This document shows, one piece after another, positions 52,142-60,814 of a stretch of DNA of 64,000 nt. The translations under genes were made by a program, and so were the position numbers. The DNA is from Verrucomicrobiaceae bacterium. Its GTDB lineage: Bacteria > Verrucomicrobiota > Verrucomicrobiia > Verrucomicrobiales > Verrucomicrobiaceae. The stretch covers positions 124,001-188,000 of the forward strand of contig JAEUHN010000041.1 in NCBI GenBank assembly GCA_016795365.1, given 5' to 3'. The notes beneath the pieces were generated by a model that was not told the origin of the DNA, did no database searches, and saw only the letters and a program-made list of their open reading frames with translations. How positions within the stretch are numbered: position 1 is the stretch's first letter; every line of letters starts with the position of its first letter.

Positions 52142-52498
52142 ATGATTCTCGCCGACTTCTGCGCCCACTGCCTGAGCTTGCCAGCCGTTGAAGAGACGAC
52201 TCCTTTCGGGCCGGAGGTATTGGTTTACAAGGTGGGTGGCAAGCTCTTTGCGATCGCTGTTCCCGATGAGGTGCCTCACCGCGTGGCCTTGAAGTGCGAT
52301 CCTGAGCGCTCACTCGATCTGCGCGACCGCTACGAAGACATTGTGCCCGGCTACCACCTCAACAAGAAGCATTGGAACACGATCACCATCGGTGGTCGTG
52401 TGCCCACCAAGCTAATTCGTGAACTGATCGAGCACTCCTATCAACTCGTGGTCGCCTCGTTGACGAAGAAGGTGCGCGAGACCTTGGCAAAGTCATGA
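52142..52498 (+). CDS. MmcQ/YjbR family protein
   Basis: 118 residues: ILADFCAHCLSLPAVEETTP, then FGPEVLVYKVGGKLFAIAVP, and NKKHWNTITIGGRVPTKLIR. This is the complete YjbR/MmcQ fold, a small 'double-wing' protein reported to bind DNA or to lack known function. The ATG at 52142 is where family similarity begins; the frame is open from 51998 but the added part looks non-coding. It overlaps the GH32-like gene by four bases (ATGA), so the two are translationally coupled, although no functional link is obvious. Confidence 0.88.
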   Translation: MILADFCAHCLSLPAVEETTPFGPEVLVYKVGGKLFAIAVPDEVPHRVALKCDPERSLDLRDRYEDIVPGYHLNKKHWNTITIGGRVPTKLIRELIEHSYQLVVASLTKKVRETLAKS

Positions 52499-53847
52499 AC
52501 TCATGGCTTCAGCGAGTGCTTGTCGCCGCCTGCCTCAGTTCGATGGGGCTGGCATCCGAGCCCGCCTTCCACTTCAAGCCTGAAGACCATGCGTTGGGCG
52601 ACGTGCATCCTTTCATTCATCAAGGGGAATGCTTTCTCTACTATCTGAAGCCCGGCACCTATGACTCGATGCTGGTGCGCTCCAACGACTGGCTGAACTG
52701 GACTCCGCAGGCTATCGCTCATGCAACGGTGAAGCCTGGCGATTGGATGTCGCCCTACTTTGTGCTCGGGGTGTTTCGTGATGACAAGGCCAGCGTGTAT
52801 CGCAGCTTCTACGGCCATGCGAAGGGACGGATGGCCAGCTCGGAGAGCACCGACTTGCTGACCTGGTCATGTGCGCCGCAAGCGCTGCATGTTCCGCCTG
52901 CCGACTACTATGAGCGACGGCGTGATCCCTGTGTGGTCTGGATTCCTGAGCTGAATCAATACGGCTGTGTGATGACGACCTGGATGAAAGGCAAGTCCAA
53001 GGAGCAAGGCGGGGCCATTAGCCTCGCTACGTCGGCCGATTTGAAGCAATGGAAGGACCATGGACCGATCATTCATCCAGGGAACATCGGTGAGCCTGAG
53101 TGCCCGCAGATGTTTGCGCTCGCGGGGCGCTGGTATGTGCTGGCGAGCATCTATGATCGAGCCGTAGGGCGGCCTTTGTATTGGTCGGCTGAGTCGCCCA
53201 TGGGGCCGTGGAAGGCGCAGCCTGCGGGCGAGTTGGATGGCAAGGACCTGTGCGCTGCCCAGATGGCGTTCGATGGCGCGGTGCCCGTGTTGTTTGGCTG
53301 GATTCCGCTTCATCCCGCGAGACCTGGGAAGCAAACCTGGGGCGGACACCTCGCCTTACCTCGTGAGGTGGTGGAGATGGGGGATGGGCTGCTGGGCACG
53401 CGCCTCGCATCGAAGCTGATGAAATCATTGGGCGGTCTTTCTTGGACCAATACTGCTGCGGTCCGCGTCTCTCCCGAGCGGACGTTGATCGAAGGCTCGT
53501 GGCGACATTTGGTTGCGGAGTTCTCGTTCGGCTGGCCAGAAGCTGGTGGTGAACTGCGCGTGCGTTGCGATCCTTTGGGCGAAGTGGTGATCCAGCGTGC
53601 AGCCCTGCGCATCCTCGACGCAAAGGGTGAGTGCTGGAGCGAGCGAACCCTGCAGCTGGAGGCGGACAGACCCGTCCGCGTTCAACTCTTCGTCGATGAT
53701 GACATCATGGAGGTTTTCGTGAACGAGCACGCCTCACTGGCCGCGCGTCTGCCGAAACGCGATGGAATGCTGCGTCTGTCGATGAAGGCGGATAGAGGTC
53801 CGTGGATCGTGGATGTTCGGACTGCCTCGGCCACTTCATGGAGATGA
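52495..53847 (+). CDS. secreted GH32-like beta-fructosidase/levanase family protein
   Basis: 450 residues with a signal peptide (MNSWLQRVLVAACLSSMGLA). A five-bladed propeller has the three GH32 acidic motifs: GDVHPFIHQGECFLYYL (the Asp at about 36 in the place of the WMNDPNG nucleophile), RRDPCVVW (RDP, transition-state stabiliser) and GEPECPQMF (acid/base Glu in the EC motif). The C-terminal ~150 residues form the beta-sandwich of the family (FVDDDIMEVFVNEHASL). The replaced N-terminal motif means specificity is open; it may act on fructans or on other beta-linked sugars as in related GH43/GH32 proteins. It follows the MmcQ-like gene with ATGA overlap and precedes a PVC dehydrogenase by 57 bases. 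Confidence 0.8.
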   Translation: MNSWLQRVLVAACLSSMGLASEPAFHFKPEDHALGDVHPFIHQGECFLYYLKPGTYDSMLVRSNDWLNWTPQAIAHATVKPGDWMSPYFVLGVFRDDKASVYRSFYGHAKGRMASSESTDLLTWSCAPQALHVPPADYYERRRDPCVVWIPELNQYGCVMTTWMKGKSKEQGGAISLATSADLKQWKDHGPIIHPGNIGEPECPQMFALAGRWYVLASIYDRAVGRPLYWSAESPMGPWKAQPAGELDGKDLCAAQMAFDGAVPVLFGWIPLHPARPGKQTWGGHLALPREVVEMGDGLLGTRLASKLMKSLGGLSWTNTAAVRVSPERTLIEGSWRHLVAEFSFGWPEAGGELRVRCDPLGEVVIQRAALRILDAKGECWSERTLQLEADRPVRVQLFVDDDIMEVFVNEHASLAARLPKRDGMLRLSMKADRGPWIVDVRTASATSWR

Positions 53848-53904
53848 ATTTCTTGCCCAACGATGGACCGCGCCCCGTCGGTTCGTAGAGGTGGCACGTT
53901 CATC

Positions 53905-56385
53905 ATGAAACATCTGCTCGCCTCCCTCCTCGTGCCTCTCGCAGCCATGGCTGCCACGCCAGTCGCTCCGCCCAAGGCACCGGAGGTTCCAGCGCAGCTG
54001 CCTCCTGAAATTCAGCTCCTGCAGCCGGGCGTGAAACTCACGATTGTGGCAGAGCACCCGCAGGTCGTCACGCCCACGGGGATTGATGTGGATGAGAAAG
54101 GCAACATCTACTCGATCTCGTGCCACACGCACTTTCGCCCCGAAGGCTATGCCGGTCCCGAGCACGATGAAGTGGTAGTCTTTGATGCGAACGGAAAGAA
54201 CCGACGGGTCTTCTACAACAAGACAGATGCCACCATGCATGTGGAAGTAGGACCCGATGGCTGGATCTATCTCGCCGAGCGTGATCGCGTGCTGCGCGTG
54301 AAGGACACGAATAGTGACGGGGTGGGGGACCTCGAAGAGAGCCTCGCCTCGCTCGATACTGTGGCCGACTATCCGCACAATGGACTCAGCGGTATGGCCT
54401 GGCATCCCGATGGCGGGCTGGTCTTCTCGCTGGGGGAGAACTTCGGCAAGGACTGGACGCTCACCGCTCGCGATGGATCCAAGGTTAGCGGTCGTGGTGA
54501 AGGTGGTGTGTTTCGTTGCACAGCTGAGGGCAAGCAGATGCGTCGCATTGCCCGCGGCTTCTGGAATCCCTTCGGTCTGATGGTGCGGGCCGATGGCGAG
54601 ATCTTTGCCGCTGAGAATGATCCGGGCAGCCGTCCGCCGTGTCGTCTGCTCAATGTGGTCGAAGGCGCCGACTACGGCTTTCAGTGGGTCTATGGCAGTG
54701 CGCCTGTGCATCCCTTTGTCGCATGGAATGGCGAACTGCGCGGCACGCTCGGCATGGTGCATCCGAGTGGTGAGGGTCCCTGCGCAGTGGTGGAACTGGG
54801 CGGCGGTGTGATGATCCCTTCGTGGAGCGATCACTCCATCGACTACTTCCCGCTCACGCGAAAGGGAGCGGGCTATACTTCCGAGCGAATTCCGCTCATC
54901 AAAGGCAGCGACTTCTTCCGTCCCACCTGCATGGCGATGGCACCCGATGGTGCCTTCTACTTCAATGACTGGGTGTTTAGCTCGTATCCGATCCACGGTC
55001 GTGGCCGTTTGTGGAAGCTGGAGATCGACAAGGCGGCGGCTCCATGGATGAAGTCGGCACCTGACCTGCTGACGGCAGAGGCGAAGCTGGCCAAGGAACT
55101 TCGCGAGGGCCAGGCCAAACTGGGCACCGAGCGCCTGCTCGAACTCGCCCGAGGAACTGACAAGTATCTCTCCGATGCAGCACTCACCGCCTTGGCTCGC
55201 GAGCCATGGACCGTGGACAAGGTGAAGAGCTTGCCGAAGGATGATCGTGTCTGGGCCTTCGTTGCGATGCGGCGCAATAACATGAACGACGAGCAATGGC
55301 CGCGTGCCTTCCTCAACGACGCCGATCCCGAGCTGCGTTTCGAGAGCCTGCGGTGGATCGCCGATGCGGTGCTGACGAACTTCATGCCGCAGGTCGAGGC
55401 CTTGCTCAGCGATCCCTCGCTCGACTACCGCCTCTTCGAAGCGGTGCTCGCCACATGGAACACGCTTCGCGGCGAACCTGGCGCAGGCGTGACGAATCCC
55501 GATGTGCTCGTCGAACGCATCACGAACCCGAACACTCCCGCGCGGCTTAAAGGCTATGCCTTGCGCCTCGCGCCCGCCACGCACAAGCAACTCACGGTCG
55601 CTCTGCTCAAGGACCTGATGACGAAAGGTGACGAGGTGCTCGCCCTCGAAGTGGTGCGCACGCTGTCAGCCCGCCAAGCCGACGATGCACGAGCCGTGCT
55701 CGCCGAGATCGCGGCTGACGAATCGAAGGCTGCTCAACTCCGAGCCGAAGCCGCCGCCGGACTTGCGACCTCCACCCATCCCGCTCATCTCTCCGTGCTC
55801 GCGTCATTGGAGAAGGAAGCCAAAGATCCAGCGCTGCGTGACGAAGCGCATCGGGCACTTCGCTTCGCCGATGCGGCTCACGCCTTCTCGCCCGAAGCTG
55901 GACGACCTGAGTTCACCGATCTCGCCGCCTGGCTGAAGCGATTGGATGCTTTGCCAGGCAAGGCTGATACCGAGGCGGGACGACGGATATTCTTCCACTC
56001 GAAGGTCGCCTTGTGCGCAGGCTGCCATCGTCACGGCGGGCGTGGCAATGTGGTGGGGCCTGACTTGAGCCTCGTGGCACGACAAGGGGATCGTGAAGCG
56101 ATCTTGCGATCCATCTTGGAACCGCAGCGCGAGGTGGCTCCGCAATTCTATCCTACGCAACTGAAGCTCAAGGACGGCAGCGATTTCATGGGCATCCTCC
56201 TGCGCTCATCGAGCACGGAAGTGTTTCGTGATCTCACCGGCAAGGAACGCACTTTCCAGAAAACGGACATCGTGCAGCGCACCGAACTGAAGACCTCCCT
56301 CATGCCTCCAGGTCTGGTGGCTACGATGACGGATCGTGAACTGCGTGATCTGCTCGCCTTTCTCACCTCTAGCGAGGCGAAGTGA
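53905..56385 (+). CDS. PVC-type secreted dehydrogenase with C-terminal cytochrome c (second copy)
   Basis: 826 residues. The signal peptide MKHLLASLLVPLAAMAAT sets the start at the ATG at 53905; GAGGTGG lies about 11 bases upstream. The N-terminal propeller has GVKLTIVAEHPQVVTPTGID, AVEVGPDGWIYLAERDRVL-like blades, and GFWNPFGLMVRADGEIFAAE. HEAT-like helices occupy about 400-680. The C-terminal haem domain has C704-A-G-C707-H708 and DLSLVARQGDREAIL, then LTGKERTFQKTDI, the usual PVC haem-binding ending. It belongs to a different subfamily from the copy at 17721 but has the same plan. It is probably a periplasmic sugar dehydrogenase linked to the GH32-like gene upstream. Confidence 0.88.
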   Translation: MKHLLASLLVPLAAMAATPVAPPKAPEVPAQLPPEIQLLQPGVKLTIVAEHPQVVTPTGIDVDEKGNIYSISCHTHFRPEGYAGPEHDEVVVFDANGKNRRVFYNKTDATMHVEVGPDGWIYLAERDRVLRVKDTNSDGVGDLEESLASLDTVADYPHNGLSGMAWHPDGGLVFSLGENFGKDWTLTARDGSKVSGRGEGGVFRCTAEGKQMRRIARGFWNPFGLMVRADGEIFAAENDPGSRPPCRLLNVVEGADYGFQWVYGSAPVHPFVAWNGELRGTLGMVHPSGEGPCAVVELGGGVMIPSWSDHSIDYFPLTRKGAGYTSERIPLIKGSDFFRPTCMAMAPDGAFYFNDWVFSSYPIHGRGRLWKLEIDKAAAPWMKSAPDLLTAEAKLAKELREGQAKLGTERLLELARGTDKYLSDAALTALAREPWTVDKVKSLPKDDRVWAFVAMRRNNMNDEQWPRAFLNDADPELRFESLRWIADAVLTNFMPQVEALLSDPSLDYRLFEAVLATWNTLRGEPGAGVTNPDVLVERITNPNTPARLKGYALRLAPATHKQLTVALLKDLMTKGDEVLALEVVRTLSARQADDARAVLAEIAADESKAAQLRAEAAAGLATSTHPAHLSVLASLEKEAKDPALRDEAHRALRFADAAHAFSPEAGRPEFTDLAAWLKRLDALPGKADTEAGRRIFFHSKVALCAGCHRHGGRGNVVGPDLSLVARQGDREAILRSILEPQREVAPQFYPTQLKLKDGSDFMGILLRSSSTEVFRDLTGKERTFQKTDIVQRTELKTSLMPPGLVATMTDRELRDLLAFLTSSEAK

Positions 56386-56391
56386 CTCCGA

Positions 56392-57660
56392 TCACTTCAC
56401 GCACATCAGCGTCTTCTCACCACGAATGAAAAGCTGACCATCGCTGAGAGCGGGTGAGGCAAACACCTTCTCACCGATCTCGCTCTCGGCCACGCATTCA
56501 TACTTGGCACCTGGCTTCACCGTGCGCAGCGTGCCGAAGTCATTGATGAAATAGACCAGCCCTTCCGCACTTGCGAGCGAGGCATGATGTTCCTTCATGC
56601 GTTCCTCCCAGAGGATGTCGCCCGTCTTCGCGTCAAAGCAGTGGCCGATACCGCTGTCGCTGACGATGAGGAAATGATCGCCCGCAACGATGGGCGAGGG
56701 GACGTAGGCCACGCCCTTGTTCGTATGCCATTGCACATGGGTGTCGGTCACGTTTCCCGTGCCATCGGGCCGAATGGCCATGAGGTGATGATCGGGAAAG
56801 CCGCCGGTCATGTAGAGCCAGCCGGTCCTCTCGCTATGCACCAGCGAGGCCACATACTGCTCGGTGGGGCCGTCGATCATCCAGATCAGCTTGCCATCGT
56901 TCGGATCATAACTGGTGATGCACTTGGTGCCGCTGAGCACCATCTGCGTTTTGCCCGCGAGGTCACGAATGATCGGCACGCAGTAACTGCGCGTGTTGTT
57001 AGGCCGGGTAATGCGCCACAGCTCCTTGCCGGTGTCGCGAGCAAAGGCCACGATGTAGCCATCGCCATCATGGTCGCAGTTCACGATCACCTTGTCCTTG
57101 AACAGAATCGGTGAGGAGCAGAAGCCATGCTTGCTGGAGAAAAGACCGGGCCGCACCTGCCAGAGCTGCTTGCCGCTGAAGTCGTGCGCTGACACCACGA
57201 CGGTGCCCTTGTTCACCTCGCCTTTGCCAGGAGGATGAACGGCGTTCGCCGCGCGTGTGGCATCGGTTTCGGTCTGGTCGAGGAAGGCGGTGTAGATGCG
57301 TTCGCCATCGGTCGCTGGTGTGCTGGAGGCTCGGCTGTTCAGACGATGAATGGACTCAAGCGGCGACTTCACCACGGCCTGCTGCCAGACGATCTTGCCC
57401 GATGCGCGATCGAGGGCGATGAGAACACGCTCCTCGGTCTCCGCAAGGCTGGCGACGACGAAAACGCGGTCATTCCACACAATGGGCGAGGCGTGGCCTT
57501 CTCCTGGCAGCTCGGTGCGCCACACGACATTCGTCGCATCGATCTTCTTCGGGAAGCCGGTGTCCAAGCTGGTGCCATCCAGCCGAGGGCCACGCCATTG
57601 AGGCCAGTTTTCAGCATGAAGAACGGAGGCAGCGAGGGTGAGGAGCAGGGCGAGGCGCAT
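56392..57660 (-). CDS. secreted PQQ-type beta-propeller protein (BamB-like)
   Basis: 422 residues with a signal peptide (MRLALLLTLAASVLHA). It begins NWPQWRGPRLDGTS, the usual opening of PVC propeller proteins. Blades show the PQQ-repeat pattern G-x-x-x-A/L-D-x-x-T/S-G-K-x-x-W: LIALDRASGKIVWQQ, VSAHDFSGKQLWQ, VAFARDTGKELWR, ITSYDPNDGKLIWM, HCFDAKTGDILWEE. Such proteins resemble quinoprotein dehydrogenases, but without the Trp-docking and catalytic Asp context of true alcohol dehydrogenases they are called BamB-like. The function is unknown. It is convergent with the PVC dehydrogenase, with 6 bases between stops. Confidence 0.85.
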   Translation of the reverse strand: MRLALLLTLAASVLHAENWPQWRGPRLDGTSLDTGFPKKIDATNVVWRTELPGEGHASPIVWNDRVFVVASLAETEERVLIALDRASGKIVWQQAVVKSPLESIHRLNSRASSTPATDGERIYTAFLDQTETDATRAANAVHPPGKGEVNKGTVVVSAHDFSGKQLWQVRPGLFSSKHGFCSSPILFKDKVIVNCDHDGDGYIVAFARDTGKELWRITRPNNTRSYCVPIIRDLAGKTQMVLSGTKCITSYDPNDGKLIWMIDGPTEQYVASLVHSERTGWLYMTGGFPDHHLMAIRPDGTGNVTDTHVQWHTNKGVAYVPSPIVAGDHFLIVSDSGIGHCFDAKTGDILWEERMKEHHASLASAEGLVYFINDFGTLRTVKPGAKYECVAESEIGEKVFASPALSDGQLFIRGEKTLMCVK

Positions 57661-57757
57661 GAGAAGCGTGATCTTACGATGCGAGCCCTTTGGTCTTGCT
57701 CGCGTGCGAGCGCAAGTGTTCAAAAACCGCTGTCAGTGGGTCCACTGCTCCCGCGGA

Positions 57758-58696
57758 CTACTTTTCGCCGAGCGCGAGCATCGTCTGGAAGTGCGGACTC
57801 TTCTGCTCGCGATGGACGATCTTGGTCTCCACGTTCTTGAAGCCTGCGGCTTCGAGCATCTCGATCATTTCGACTTCGCTGAAGCCCAGCCAAACATCGG
57901 CATAGAGCACGCGTGCCTTCTCAAATCCATGCTTCAGCAAATCGAGCAGCACGATGCGTCCGCCTTCTTTGAGCAGGCCAAACGCGGCGGCGATGGCCTT
58001 GGCTGGTTGCTGGGCATGGTGCAGAGCCTGGCTGAAAAGAACCAGGTCCACGCTTTCGGCCTCAATGGGAGGAGCCTCCAAGTCGCCGAGGCGAAACTCC
58101 AGATTTGTGAACCCATGCTGCTTCGCCAGGTCAGCACCGTAGGCCACCATCTTCTCGGAGCTATCGACGGCGATGACTTGCTTGGCCCGTTGGGCAAGGA
58201 GTTGTGACAAGGTGCCTTCGCCTGCGCCCAGGTCCGCGATGACCATCGGGGGCATCAGCTTGAGCAAGGTCTCGGCGAGTCCCTTCCATGAACGGCCGGG
58301 GATGTAGTGACGGCCAAACTTTCCGGCCAGCGCATCAAAGTAGGCCTGGGCCACATTCGCGCGCTTCTTGCGCACCACGCGCAGCGCCGTGGTGTCTCGC
58401 TTCACCTCGCGAATCTCGGCTCCTGCGGCCTCGACGATGCTGAGGAATCGCTCGTGGCTCTCGCGCTCGCGTGCGGGCACGTCAGGCAGGCGGTAGAGAC
58501 GATTCTTTCCCGAACGTCGATCTGTGACCAACCCGGCACCCTTGAGCTTGGCGAGCTGCGCCGAGATGTTCGATTGCGGCAGGGCCAGGATTTCCTGCAA
58601 CTCGGCCACGGACAGCTCTTCCTCCCTTAACAACAAGAGAATCCGCACGCGCGTCGCGTCGGCGATGAGGCTGAGAGATTTGAGGATCGAGGCCAA
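57758..58696 (-). CDS. ArsR-type regulator fused to a SAM-dependent methyltransferase
   Basis: 312 residues. Residues 5-85 are a winged helix of ArsR type: SLIADATRVRILLLLREEEL and LALPQSNISAQLAKLKGAGL, then DRRSGKNRLYRL. Residues about 130-312 form a class I methyltransferase with the SAM-binding motif VIADLGAGEGTLSQLLAQ, acidic VIAVDSSEKM and LVLFSQALHH. Such fusions have been found next to methionine-cycle genes, where related ArsR proteins (SahR) respond to S-adenosyl-homocysteine, but no such gene is in this window. The start is TTG at 58696; a stop lies seven codons upstream and no ATG intervenes. NagA-like gene downstream context is 46 bases upstream on the same strand. Confidence 0.87.
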   Translation of the reverse strand: MASILKSLSLIADATRVRILLLLREEELSVAELQEILALPQSNISAQLAKLKGAGLVTDRRSGKNRLYRLPDVPARERESHERFLSIVEAAGAEIREVKRDTTALRVVRKKRANVAQAYFDALAGKFGRHYIPGRSWKGLAETLLKLMPPMVIADLGAGEGTLSQLLAQRAKQVIAVDSSEKMVAYGADLAKQHGFTNLEFRLGDLEAPPIEAESVDLVLFSQALHHAQQPAKAIAAAFGLLKEGGRIVLLDLLKHGFEKARVLYADVWLGFSEVEMIEMLEAAGFKNVETKIVHREQKSPHFQTMLALGEK

Positions 58697-58742
58697 GGCA
58701 GCGCGATGGTATCAACGGCCTGAGGTTCGGCAATGCGGAACT

Positions 58743-59651
58743 CTACAACCCCATGGCCTTGCGCGGATTGGTGTCGATGAGGGTGGTGAGGTCGGCGTCG
58801 GAAAGTCCGAGGTTATCACGAGCATTCGCTTTGATGCGGGGAACCGTGACCGTTGAGCCCACGAAATGCGAGCCATCCGGGGAACGGGCGACGAGGTCAT
58901 CGCCGATCACGATGTCCCATCCTGCGAGGGTGAACTTGCCTGGGCCGAGGCGGGAGGCGGAGATCGCATCGGTGACGAAGATCGAGCGGTCCACGCCTGC
59001 GGCACGGAGGTAGTTTTGCAGCGTGAAGAAATCGATGTGGACCCCATCGGGGATGAAGCAAAGCCAGAGCTTGTCACGCAGCGAGATAGCTCGCTGAATG
59101 ATGTTGTTGTGCCTGTGCATCAGCATCGGGCAGCCATTGCCCACATGCGTGAACATCGTCACGCCATTGTCGGTGGAGGCGCGCAAGGTATCGAGGTCAG
59201 GATTGCAATGGCCTGCGGAAACCACAATGCCCTGCGAGGCCATGAAGGAACTCGTCTTGAATCCTTCGTCACATTCGGGAGCTAGCGTGACCAGCTTGGC
59301 CAGTTCCTGCGAGGCATCCAGAAGGCGCTTCGCATCTTCGACGGTGGCAGGCTTCACGCAGTGCGGCGGATGAGCGCCGACGTAGCCCTTCTCAGGGTTG
59401 ATGAAGGGTCCTTCAATGTGGAAGCCCGCGATGATTTCCTTGGCGAGTGGATCGCGCTCACGAAGGGTGGCAAGCGTGCTCATGCGCGACTGGAGGTTCT
59501 CAATCGTGTCCGTGATGAAGGTGGCAAGGATCTGGGTGCAACCGTCCTCGCGGAGGCACTCGCAGGCGTGATGAAGAGCTTCAGCGGTCAGGCCATCGCG
59601 GTTGAAGTCGGTGCCTGCGTAGCCGTTTACTTGGATGTCGAGGGGGCGCAT
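58743..59651 (-). CDS. nagA: N-acetylglucosamine-6-phosphate deacetylase-like, barrel-only
   Basis: 302 residues. Amidohydrolase TIM-barrel motifs are present: DIQVNGYAGTDF at the very start, GFHIEGPFINPEKGYVGAH (metal Glu), VSAGHCNPD and FTHVGNGCPM (metal His), and FVTDAISASRLGPG (catalytic Asp). NagA proteins are usually about 380 residues, with a small beta-sandwich made of both ends; here the sequence starts at the first barrel strand and stops at LIDTNPRKAMGL, so both sandwich halves are missing. It would deacetylate GlcNAc-6-P for recycling of cell-wall or chitin sugars. The gene starts 35 bases after the methyltransferase gene. Confidence 0.85.
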   Translation of the reverse strand: MRPLDIQVNGYAGTDFNRDGLTAEALHHACECLREDGCTQILATFITDTIENLQSRMSTLATLRERDPLAKEIIAGFHIEGPFINPEKGYVGAHPPHCVKPATVEDAKRLLDASQELAKLVTLAPECDEGFKTSSFMASQGIVVSAGHCNPDLDTLRASTDNGVTMFTHVGNGCPMLMHRHNNIIQRAISLRDKLWLCFIPDGVHIDFFTLQNYLRAAGVDRSIFVTDAISASRLGPGKFTLAGWDIVIGDDLVARSPDGSHFVGSTVTVPRIKANARDNLGLSDADLTTLIDTNPRKAMGL

Positions 59652-59686
59652 GAAGGGGAAAGGTGAATGCTGAGTGATGGAGGGCG

Positions 59687-60799
59687 TTAGTCGATACGGT
59701 GGAGAAGCGCCAACGTTTCGACATGATGTGTTTGGGGGAAGAAGTCAAAGGGCTGGAGGGATTCGACCTCGTAGCCTGCATTCGTGAGTGCAAGGAGATC
59801 GCGACGGAGGGTGCCAGGACTGCATGAGAGGTAGGCTATGCGTTGCGGGCGCCCCTCGGAGATGATCCAGGCGAGCACCTCCGGCTCAAGCCCAAGCCGG
59901 GGCGGGTTGGCGTAGATCAGCCGGTCCTCCGCTTTGAAGGGGGCGACGTATTCGCGAAGTTGTGGCAGGCGTTGGGCGCAGAGTCCACGCAAGACGACGG
60001 CCTGTGGCGCATTGAGCTGGGCGCATTCGATGGCCTCACCATCACACTCGATGCCGACCACGCGGGACTTGTGTCCCAGCCATCGCTTCATGCTGCCGCC
60101 GATGCCGCTGTAGAGGTCGAGGACCATGGCCTCGGAGTTGGGAGCGAGATATTGTTCGGCAAGATCGAGTGACTCGGCGTAGAGCGAAGGGATCAGTTGC
60201 TGAAAGACACCCGGCCCGTGCCATTGGCCGAGAGCATCCTGCACACGCGACTCGCCCCAGAGCTGATGCCAGCCGCGTTTAGCGAACAGGATGCGACCGG
60301 TGGCCGGGTGAAGGTTCACATGCAGTCCACGAAGGCCGACGGCATGAAGCGCGCTGGTGACCTCCGATTTGAGCCATGAGATCGCGGGCAGGCTCTGACA
60401 CTTTAAGATGAGGGTGAGCAGCGCGCCATTCTGAACGACGAACCGAAGCGGCCACTGGTCATGTGCGGGCATGGCTTTGGCGAGAATCGCCAAGGTGGAG
60501 GTCACCAAGGACGACTGCACAGGGCATTGCGGGATCGCGATAAAATCATCGCGGGGCTCCATGCCGAAGGTCCATTCATGTCCCAGCCATCGTGCGGCGA
60601 GCTTGACCTTGCTCCGGTAGCCCCAGCGTTGATCGGCGGGCACGCTGCGCACGACGCGGAGTCGATCACTCCAAGGCGCAAGCGTGCGGCTGAGGAAATC
60701 TTGTTTCTGCCGAAGGCTGTCCTCCATGCTCCAGGAGCGATGTCGGCACGCGCGGCATTCCTGCACGCACCCGGATGGAAGTGGAAGCGCATCCTCCAT
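59687..60799 (-). CDS. RNA uracil-C5 methyltransferase, RumA/TrmA family
   Basis: 370 residues. An N-terminal cluster CVQECRACRHRS and a later QCPVQ supply four cysteines for a [4Fe-4S] site as in RlmD (RumA). The catalytic half has VLDLYSGIGGSMKRWLG (SAM binding), VGIECDGEAIECAQ, ANPPRLGLEPEVL (the DPPR-type motif) and YLSCSPGTLRRDL with the nucleophilic Cys and general base arrangement of the family. It forms m5U in rRNA or tRNA. There is no TRAM domain, so it is shorter than E. coli RlmD (433). The start ATG at 60799 is 15 bases after the upstream nuclease gene. Confidence 0.88.
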   Translation of the reverse strand: MEDALPLPSGCVQECRACRHRSWSMEDSLRQKQDFLSRTLAPWSDRLRVVRSVPADQRWGYRSKVKLAARWLGHEWTFGMEPRDDFIAIPQCPVQSSLVTSTLAILAKAMPAHDQWPLRFVVQNGALLTLILKCQSLPAISWLKSEVTSALHAVGLRGLHVNLHPATGRILFAKRGWHQLWGESRVQDALGQWHGPGVFQQLIPSLYAESLDLAEQYLAPNSEAMVLDLYSGIGGSMKRWLGHKSRVVGIECDGEAIECAQLNAPQAVVLRGLCAQRLPQLREYVAPFKAEDRLIYANPPRLGLEPEVLAWIISEGRPQRIAYLSCSPGTLRRDLLALTNAGYEVESLQPFDFFPQTHHVETLALLHRID

Positions 60800-60814
60800 G
60801 GACCTCAGTGACCT

